A DNA stretch of 64,000 bases, from NCBI RefSeq assembly GCF_000699445.3, contig NC_067197.1, positions 29,743,809-29,807,808 of the forward strand. Direction: 5' to 3'. Positions 47,246 to 56,800 of the stretch are shown one piece after another. Under the pieces are notes generated by a model that saw only the letters and a list, made by a program, of their open reading frames with translations, had not been told where the DNA came from and made no database searches. Position 1 is the first letter of the stretch; each line of letters starts with the position of its first letter. A program made the translations under genes and the position numbers. Source of the stretch: Schistosoma haematobium. Lineage: Eukaryota; Platyhelminthes; Trematoda; Strigeidida; Schistosomatidae.

Positions 47246-49738
47246 AATAAATATAAGTGATCATTAAAAACACCCAGCTAAGTAAAATTTAAATTACAAG
47301 GTTTATCATCATACGTGACAAAACGAACAATAGCTCTACAGACCGGCTGGACATGTTCTAATTCACCACATTTAAATATTTGAAATGACGAAATGCACAT
47401 GATTTACACGAGTGAAATTTACCTCAGGGTAAGCATTTATCAAATATGTGTTCACCTCTGTAACTTGCTTCTCAACTCCTCAATGAATTGTTATCTGCAT
47501 GACAGTGAGCACGCAATGGATTGAGATAACTAAGTAATGTAGTAGAATTCTTGATGTCCTGACGAATCGCTTTGTGAAATTTCACTCTTTCACAGAGTCT
47601 GAAGTACACTTCGCGTGATTTTATAGTAGTTCATGAATTCTGTAGGGAAATGAAATAGGCTTTTCTGGGAATGCTAAAGCTCTTAGTAAGTTGTTGGCAT
47701 CCTTTCCGATGAATGTAATTAAATAGCCACAGTTTTATCATCCCTAACATATTTCTTGGTCATAATCCAGAGTTCAAAACTTTCTATGTTATCTTCGAAA
47801 GATTCAGAGTTTGAATGTAAATCAAACTGTTGAATCACATGCTCCATCGCGACATAAATGTGATGGCTAAAATATTCGAATTATCGTACTAACTAGGAAT
47901 TCCCGGAATAGCGCAATTTAAACCAGATAGAATTAGATGAGCGCAAACGAACGTTTTGTATTTGGAGTTCGTAATGAGCGAATGATGAAGTATGAAGATA
48001 TCATTAGTTCCTTCAAATACCACAATCATCTGTCATTTACTGCGTAGGCCTAACAATTGCTCATGTATGGATCTGATTGATTTGCATAATCAGCCGTTCA
48101 GTTTGTTTGCTCAAATCAATATCTGATATATACATGTGCCTAATCAATCTAGTATTCAACTTCTGACTAGTAGGTCTCGCTAATGTGATTGGTTGGCCAA
48201 AGATATACGAATGACACGTATATGATTTGATCCAACTACTTGGCGCAGAAATACTCAACAACGATTACTCATTCATGGTCTGGTGCGGATGCTTGATTGG
48301 TTGCATTTACTAAAGGCGCGTCCAGTAAAACCAACAGGGCTTCTTCGGCAGTTTCAGCTTCCTAGAAACAATTCAGGAAACTTGTTCTTTATAAGGCTTC
48401 TATAGTTCTACCGTATGTGTGTTTAATACTGATGAATTTAGTTCAGTCAGTAAGACAACCAATGAGAGCGCATATTGAACGGAAAATTCTGTAAAAATTT
48501 CAAAATAACTAGATAGTGAACATGACGAGTTATCACTTCCAGTTTTAAAAATGCCGTTTGAATAATATTTACAATAACTTCGAGAAAAATGCAACAGGTT
48601 CTAAAATATCCACCTGCCCATTGTTATTGGACGCCACCAATTTATGGAGCAGTTACATAAACGGTAGTGTGCGTGCTTCGAGCGTATATCTGACCTGGTT
48701 ATAACTTAATTTATGTAATGAATCCATTCTCTGCATCCTTGTTTATTCGGACTGCCAAACGCATAACTAAGTAGTAGCGTTCATTACGGCCATACTAAAT
48801 GAAATATTCAAATATTTCGGAAAATATCGGTTTCATTTATCATTTCATGATACAGTGGCCTAGCAATTTTGAACTTGATTGATAAGTCTTGCTAACTGAA
48901 CGCCATATTCGGTTCCTAAGCTATTCTCGTAACCCCCCAAGCTAGAACTACACAGCGACCTGAACACGAGAGAAAATGTGCAAAATATGCGAGATGCGCT
49001 TTACTCCAAATGTTCATTCTAGTACAGAAAATATAGAGTTTTTATTATATTTCAGACGTCCTTGGGTTTCCCGAAGATTGTGGAATGCTACTAAACATAG
49101 TAGCAGTTTAGTAATCATCCAATCCGAAACTCTACATGTGACTTTTCACTTTCTTGATGTTTCTGGCTAGACTTCAAGTGAACGCTGATTGGATAAAATG
49201 CTCTTTAGTGTTTTCCCGATGATTGCTTGTCTTTTGCGAGAAGTTTTCCGGATCACTCCAACATTGTATTACTTGAGAGTTCCAAAATAACATGATGCAG
49301 CGGTTCAGTGTTCCTAAGTGGTCAATAGCCGACTACTAAACTCCAGTCAATCACAAAGTCATAAATTAGGGCATTCGAAGCAACCTTTATTAATGAATTG
49401 ATTTAATTATCGTCACTTTATCTTATATTGTACTAACCATTCTATAAATGAAATATGAATGACTCATTTTCTACGTTTTAAAATGTTGAAGTTAAATTTC
49501 TGGACTTTAAATGAACAACACTGAATGAAATTAGTGGAGAAAAGAGCTTGGAATTATCTTGGTAACTAACGTAGTCTGCACAAAGGGGAGAAATAAGATT
49601 AAATTCCTTCATACAGTTAACTATCACTTCTTTACGCATGTATAAGTTTACGTTATTATGCTACACTATCTTAATTTAAAATGAACTTGGTAGCTTTTAT
49701 TTACATTTAATTTATTCTGCATATCAAATATCCAAAGG
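47246..49738. other. Intergenic DNA with two dispersed repeat scraps
   Basis: About 47880-48035 is similar to 57945-58100 (both have AGGAATYYCCGRAATAGMGC and AATTTAAACCAGAT/CAAACAGAA blocks). About 48240-48340 is weakly similar to 54785-54865 (TCTGGTGYGGATGC, TCCAGTAAAA/TCCATTAAAA). No gene recognised. Confidence 0.45.
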
Positions 49739-49749
49739 AAAAATGATCA

Positions 49750-50247
49750 TAAGACGGTGGTTAGAGGTAGTCGTCAGGGTACCCTGGATCTAGGTTTTGT
49801 GCTACTTGGCACTCGTCAGCAAGTTGTACCAGTACTCTTGAAGAAATCGATGCTTCCCCGACGAACTCGATCGTATGTCACCCAGATTCACAGTCAGAAA
49901 CGTTACCACTGGGCTTTCTGGGCCGCGACTAACCTCCTGTAGGGCTAAGGTGTATTTACAATTGATTGATCACTGGGTGATGATCAATGTCAATGATATG
50001 AAATCGAATCCGTCAGGGAGCATCAGTTCCCTCAAGATTACAGTTGCACCTCGCTGATAACTGCCAAGTAGCACGAAACCTTGGTCCAGGGTTTCCTGTT
50101 CACTACCATCTTATTTCAACATAATGCACGCAATGTCGAGTCACCTAGAGTAGTGACCACATTGCAACATGGTTGATAGTATTCGATCTGCACTAAGAGG
50201 GACCTGATATACATGGCATCGATCACCACCCCATGATCAATCCATTG
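49750..50247. mobile_element. Paired-hammerhead SINE, full copy (diverged)
   Basis: A 498-bp element flanked by the perfect 11-base duplication AAAAATGATCA (49739-49749 and 50248-50258). The left half (49750 to about 49995) reads on the minus strand: tRNA-like head with CCCAGTGGTAACG, then hammerhead, then the GACTACC...CACCG end. The right half (about 50005-50247) reads on the plus strand: GGGAGCATCAGTTCCCTCAA, hammerhead, then the tail ending TGATCAATCCATTG. Both hammerheads are mutated (minus: GAAAC to AAAAC and GTC to ATC; plus: CTGATAA for CUGANGA). Ends match 29764-29856 and, inverted, 56355-56894. Confidence 0.85.
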
Positions 50248-50258
50248 AAAAATGATCA

Positions 50259-50679
50259 CTAAACAAATTAAATTATTGACTTATTTAAAGAAAACAATGT
50301 TTTCTCTAAACATTGATCAATAATTATTCATTCATATATTTTTTTAAAGAATGTTTTACATTGTGATCGAATTTTAACAATAACAACACACTATTATCAC
50401 TAGTCATTCATCGAATTCATAAGATAAAAATATTTTTTTACAAAAACAATTAAATATCATTCTTATTATAGTTACTATTACATGGAAGTAATAAATAAAT
50501 GATAAAGCAATTTGATTGGTTAATTTTCGTAACATGATAAAGTCACGTGAATATTAGTAAACATCTCCTTCATACAAATTATTGATCATATTTAAAATTT
50601 CTTTAGTCACTAAGTTAAAAAATAATTTAGTTTAAAAGTTAATTGATATTGTTGATATCAGTAGTAAATTTTCTGCGAA
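50259..50679. other. 5' flank of the ZZ-finger gene
   Basis: AT-rich DNA. Ends with a TGAAGAAAATAATAATAATA tract leading into the first exon in view. No promoter motif can be asserted. Confidence 0.35.
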
Positions 50680-50884
50680 TTGAAGAAAATAATAATAATA
50701 ATAATAATAATGTTAATCAAATTTATTTTTCCATCATTAAGATCAAATACTAATCAAGAAGTTTGTCGTATTCATTATAATCGATCTTTGAAATCATTAA
50801 ATATGGATTGGATTGCTAAAGTTATATTTCAGATTACTAATTTAAAACGAGATACATTATTTAGTCTTTATTATTATGGTAAGT
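50680..50884 (+). CDS. ZZ-finger gene, first exon in view
   Basis: Begins with an (AAT)n microsatellite that codes a poly-isoleucine run if the first ATG (50680) is used; the ATG at 50710 (MLIKFIFPSLRS) avoids it. Continues VCRIHYNRSLKSLNMDWIAK and QITNLKRDTLFSLYYY. Whether it is the true first exon is unknown. Confidence 0.45.
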
Positions 50885-53800
50885 AAACAAAAAAAATTTT
50901 TTTCTATCTATTTTCTATCTATCTATTCTCTAATGTTCATTAAAAGTGTAATATCTAGTATTTTTCTATCATTCTTTTGTTTTCATTCATTGAGTAAATT
51001 TCATATTATAAGGATATCATCTTTACTGGAGATTGCATTTCAATCGTTTAAAGCTACTTATATATATTCCCACGACGGGAAAGTAAGAACACAAAGACTG
51101 GCATAAGTGAAGATTTATTAACCTCCAAAACACAACAACAACAACGACAAATCTTGTCGACAATGCACTCATTTATATATTGATTGTACACCCATTTTGA
51201 TTAATAATTAGGATTAAATTACATATATGAAAAATAATTTGAGTCATAACAAATCATATACTGAGCATAGTTCATGTCAATGGAATACAAGGAAATTCAT
51301 TAGCCCCACGGCAATTTTTTTTAAAACCCCCACCCGCCCTTCAGTCATTTTAATGGACTTCTTTAATATGACTCCGTTCACAGATCGGACCAGCGTTTCT
51401 TCAACTTTGACCGAAATCCGCAACAGCCTGGATGATGTAATTCCAAATACTAATCCTGCAGCACCATTTATTAGCAAAATCAGGCAGTTACAGTTAGTTT
51501 TCATGAGAATTCCCATGGTATTAAGAAAACAAATCAAATCCCTATTACTGGAAGGCTTAGAAGCGTCGTCAGAAATCTCCAACCTACTTCTGTGTATTTT
51601 CACACTGTGTCTATGTTTATTGGAATTAAGCGTTCTGAGAAACTGTGATCGGTCAGACTTAGAAAGCGAAGATATTTGGACAACTATCAAAGAATCAAAG
51701 AATTTTTCTTTCACACCATACAATTTTTAGAAATGGGTGGTAGGGAATCTTAATTGCCGTGGGCTTAATGTCAACCGAATACAAGAATATCGCATATTAT
51801 ACAGAATAAAAATATCATACGGGAAAAGAGAACAAACATTACATTGAGTAATCATTACAGTGAATCAAAACGGAACCATAACTCATATTGAGTGAATCAA
51901 TCGAAAATTGATTTTTCTTTCCATCAGGCTCTTATATATTGTACAACATAATAAAGGGAGGTAAAAGGTTCAAAAATGCTTGTTACTATACATATATATT
52001 GGACATTGAAAATAAATATTTTTAATATCCTAATGAGTGGAAAAATTAGATTTCCTGACGTTTTGTGACTTAGTGTAAGCCACTAATTCAGAGAATAAAT
52101 AAATAAATAACCCGAGTTTCAATCTTGGCTTACACTAAGTCACGAAACGTCAGAAAATCTCATTTTTCTACTCATTGGGATATTACAAATATATTAATTT
52201 ATTTATTTATAACAATCTACCCAATGCTTAATTTATTCGAAATTATCAAGTCAAGCCTTGATAATGATATCTACAAACTGTTAACAGTTAAAACAATTTG
52301 CATTTACCTATTATGTGCATTCATTTCAAGAAGAGAATGTGATTAAATAAACGGATTTGTTTACGCTATTAAAATGTTAATCATGAAATCAATATTTCTT
52401 TTGACTAAATATATGTTTATGTCAACTAATCAGTTGGGGTGTTATTCATTCAAATGAATTCATTACTAATTGTTTTGACAATAGAATTAACCGATGCCAT
52501 TACTGGAATAGTTGAAATGGTCAATCTGATATTTAAACCTCTAAAGGCGAAATTAAAGGTGCAATTATCTGAGTATATTATTATTGAATGAATTATATAT
52601 ACATAAAATTTAATTAAGCCAGTATTGATCAAGTTGACTATTAATCGTAGTTCTATCCATTGTAACTCGTTTTTCATTAAAATCGGTGAAACTATAATTT
52701 ATGGGCGAACCAATCAGATTTGGGATAACAAGTCTTGGAGTGTGGCGCGACACTCATTCATCCATTTGGATAAATAGTGTTTTAGCATTTTAGCTAATAA
52801 AAATACTAAATCTAATTCATAATCCTAACCATCAATTGTAAAACATAATTCTAATTCCTCACACTGGTTTATAACAGTCATTTAGTGCCAGTTAGTAGGT
52901 GGACTTTCTCAGGGTAACTTGAACGATTTTTTCTATTATTATATTTCGGTCACTGAATAAATGTATAAAAGATAACTGTTACATCTTAACCTTGTTTGAG
53001 ACATTGACACGATAGGCTACCTAGTTTAACCTTGAGGCTAAGAACGCGTGAGTCCGACTTGTGACTAACGCCCTCGGGGCAGAAAGGCAAAACTATCCTG
53101 TCACTTGATTGGTTGGTCGGAGAGAGAGATGACACTGCTTGATTTAGATTAATATAACAAGACATAAATAAGTAGATGACTAACACGATCACAAACCGCG
53201 AACCATTAAAAAATACAACTAATAGTTTTGGTAGAAAATGGAGTGCAAGCGCTAATGGTTTATAGAATAAATCAGGAAGAAAACTAAGTGTTAGTATTTT
53301 GTGAACTTTGAAATAAGTGAAATAATCTTCGCAAAAGTAGCTTATGGTTTTCCATTACGGCTTTACTATTTTTTCTCTTCACATCAATAACTTTGATACT
53401 AAACAGTAAAAATGTGGTTTCTACATTGAGCCACAAGTTTTTAAATCAAAGTATTCATGTGTATTTCAGTGGCCTGCTGATTGTTATGTCCTATGGAGTT
53501 GTTAATATATCACATGACTAAATCGTCAATAGAACACCGACTTGTATGAGCTTGGCACTATGCCAAACCAATAACTCATAAACCAATACGAGCAGCCCAG
53601 AGTCAATCCTGAGTCCTCATTGGCTCCTCATGCCTAGCCCAGTCCGTTTGAGTTCAGAATACAGTTTCAGCGTCCACCATATGTATCATGTATCTCAGAC
53701 ATTCGCACTTTATATACAAGCAAATCAGACCACATCATACCAGGAAATAGAAAATAACAATTATACAAGATCAGGCCAAAAAAGGCTGTGTGTGAGAGAG

Positions 53801-56800
53801 GCTTTCTGGTTTTCAATGGTGGTCTAGCGTTCATCGATTCGTGATCAAAAACTTAGCAATCTCCACAACCCCCAATAATAATCACTATGTGCTCACTAGT
53901 GGCTGACTTCGTGAGGTGATTCTCGGTGTTCTAGTGAGAAGCCGTAACAAGTCGAGCTAATCCGTATGAGATAGAGATAGGTCGCACAATTTCGTAGATT
54001 GGTTGAAGTTAGACATTAACACTAATGGATGCCTGCTCAGTGGTTTAGAGCTTAGGCCGAAGGTCGTGGTTTTGAATCCCGCGAGCGGGATCGTGGATGC
54101 GCACTGCTGAGGAGTCCCACATTGGGACAAATGGCCGTCCAGTACTTCCAGGTTTCCAGTGGTGGTCTAACACCAATTGGTGCATGATCTCAATAAAAGA
54201 TCCGGAACAACTTAAGAACAGTAAATCATATTATAGTAGTCAATAGTTCAAATGGAAGCTTATAATAAAAGGAACATTAATATACACATATTATAGTTAC
54301 TTAATAGTTATATAATAAGAATATATATCTGATAACAGTCCATAAATAATTCCTAGCAGTTGCCATCCACATATTTTTGTTAAGATATAACACTGATTAG
54401 AACACATAAATTTTAACAGTTAAGTTATTCGTCTCAATCCACTAACCTAATTCTGTTTGAACTAAATAATGACATCAATAGCACTTAATGATTATGTATG
54501 CAATCAGTAAAGGCATTTTTCATCATCTGTCGGGCGAATTTTTGTGTACACTTACACTTTATTACAATTCAAGTTAGATATACTTAACAAAGCTAATAAT
54601 TAATCTTGAAGATGCCACAGGTATTTGGAGTTTGACAGCGCTTTAACCAGTAACACCTCCTACTATGAATCTTACCCACTAAGTGCAATGAAAAGGCAGA
54701 AGCGAGAAGGTTGGAAGATATATTTGATAGGCTATCAATATGTCGAGGATCTACTGATCTAATCTGCCTAGCGATTTCAGGGGATGTTGAGCACGGCGTT
54801 CCCACTCGTGATCTGGTGTGGATGCATGACCGACCGCCTTCAGCTAGGTGAGTCCATTAAAAGTAATGTGGTCAACATCCAATGTCGAAGACTTAAAGAG
54901 CTATTGATTTTGGGGATTTATTCACCGTTACAATCTTATTTACAAAATCCTACATTATTGTTATTATCATAAAAATTTACTGTTATAATTCAGGTTCCTC
55001 TTTTCACTCTTATTTTAACTTATATCACTCTAAGTTTATGTAATCTATTGAAATAATATATTAAATATTGTAATGAATAGTTTACAGTTAAACAAAATTA
55101 GGCAATTTGTTTACGTTGTTTATTTTCAATCTGATCAATTCGGTCAACAAGATATATTTGTATCATCATTGACACTAATTTCATTTTATGATGGAAATGA
55201 TTTAGAAAGTAGTAAGTAAAACGTCATAACTACAACTACATAACACTTAGAGTCAACCGAAATGTGAATGTAACACAAATTCCATGAGTTACATCAAAAC
55301 ATGACATTTTGTTATGATTTGGATTGAATAGAGTAATGCGTTTTTTGTTGTTGTTGAATGATAGACATTGATTATGTGCAGATAGAGTATAATACTTTTG
55401 GTAGAGTATTTGTTATTATTATCAGATTGGGTTTTGTGGAGATTTTTAGAAATTTTACAAGTTGAAATCATGAGCCAATTTAAGCTAGACCACCATGGAA
55501 AACCTGGAAGCACTGGACGGCCGTTTCGTCCTGGTATGGGACTCCTCAGCAGTGCGCATCCACGAACCCGCCCCCGCGGGATTCGAACCCAGGACCTACT
55601 GGCTTCGCAATTGGCTCATGATTTCAACTTGTGAAATTTCTAAAAATCTCCACAAAACCCATTCTGATAATAATAATCACCTGCTCACTAGTGACTGATT
55701 TCAGGAGACACTCCTGGAGTTCTAGTGAGAAGTCGTTACCAGTGGAGTTCAACCAGGTCTGTTGTGAGATAGGAACTCACTGAAGACAATGGTGTACGGT
55801 GGCGCAACTTCGTGGATTGGTTGAAGTTAGACATTAACACCGCTGGATGCCGGCTCAGTGGTCTAATGGTTGAGTGTTCGCGCGCGAAGCCAGTAGGTCC
55901 TGGGTTCGAATCCCGCGGGGGCGGGCTCGTGGACGCGCACTGCTGAGGAGTCCCACACTAGGACGAAACGGCTGTCCGGTGCTTCCAGGCTTTCCATGGT
56001 GGTCTAGCTTCAACTGGCATATGATTTCAACTTGAGAGGATTTGTTGTTACAATTTTACAGCTTCCGAGAAAAAAATTATTCAAAAACGAAGATTATTTG
56101 AGCGAACAATTGTTTTCAATAACTTCATCATCAGGCTCTACAGTTATAAGTCCATAATTATAATATTTTACAAAGGCCAAAAATAAGGCATGTTTTAATG
56201 AGTTTGACAATGTTATGTGTTAAAAAAAATGGTGAGCGTTTGCATCTGTTACGATATATATATATACTTCGAAAAATTGTAATATTTGCAAATTAGAAAG
56301 GTCATTCAATAAAGGTCAGTAAATTATTCAGTAACAATAAGATAATATAATAGTCACAATTGATTGATCACTGGGTGGTGATCAATCTCATGCTTGTCTA
56401 GTCCCTATTAGTGCAGATCGAATGCTATCGATCATGTTGCAATGTGGCCACCAGTCTAGGTGACTCGACACTGCGGGCACTATGTATTGAGATTAGATGG
56501 TGGTTGGAGGTAGTCAACAGGAAACCCTGGACCCGCGTTTCGTGCTACTTGGCACTCGTCAGCAAGGTGTACCTGTAATCTTGAGGGAACTGGTGGCCAC
56601 ATTGCAACATGATCGATAGCATTCGATCTGCACTAATAGGGACTAGACAAGCATGAGATTGATCACCACCCAGTGATCAATCAATTGTGATTACATCTCA
56701 GTCCTACAGGAGGTTACTCACGGCTCGGATAGCTCAGTGGTAACGTCTCTGACTGTGAAGCTGGGTGACACGAGATCGAATCCGCCAGGGAGCACCAGTT

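Larger units (their letters stand above)
55608..56035 (+). repeat. Smα-type repeat, plus copy with intact hammerhead
   Basis: Starts with the unit tail (ATTGGCTCATGATTTCAACT), runs through the leader GTGGATTGGTTGAAGTTAGA, A-box-like CCGGCTCAGTGGTCTAATGG (about 55850), B box GGGTTCGAATCC (about 55904), hammerhead (55937-55982) and the next GGTGGTCTAGC...TGATTTCAACTTG, so it is a full circularly permuted monomer of about 400 bases. The tRNA-like boxes suggest RNA polymerase III transcription. Confidence 0.85.

Noticed and set aside
54101..54146. Active hammerhead in the Smα copy at 53.8-54.2 kb
   Set aside because: The conserved GAAAC is replaced by AAATG, so the invariant G12 is lost.
55398..55698. 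Plus frames across the minus Smα copy
   Set aside because: The sequence is structural repeat DNA with a hammerhead on the other strand.
55840..55920. True tRNA gene
   Set aside because: A and B boxes are present but the sequence cannot fold a cloverleaf with acceptor pairing and it is embedded in a Smα repeat.
56720..56795. True tRNA gene
   Set aside because: tRNA-like head only; no acceptor stem pairing and it is the head of a mobile repeat with target duplications.
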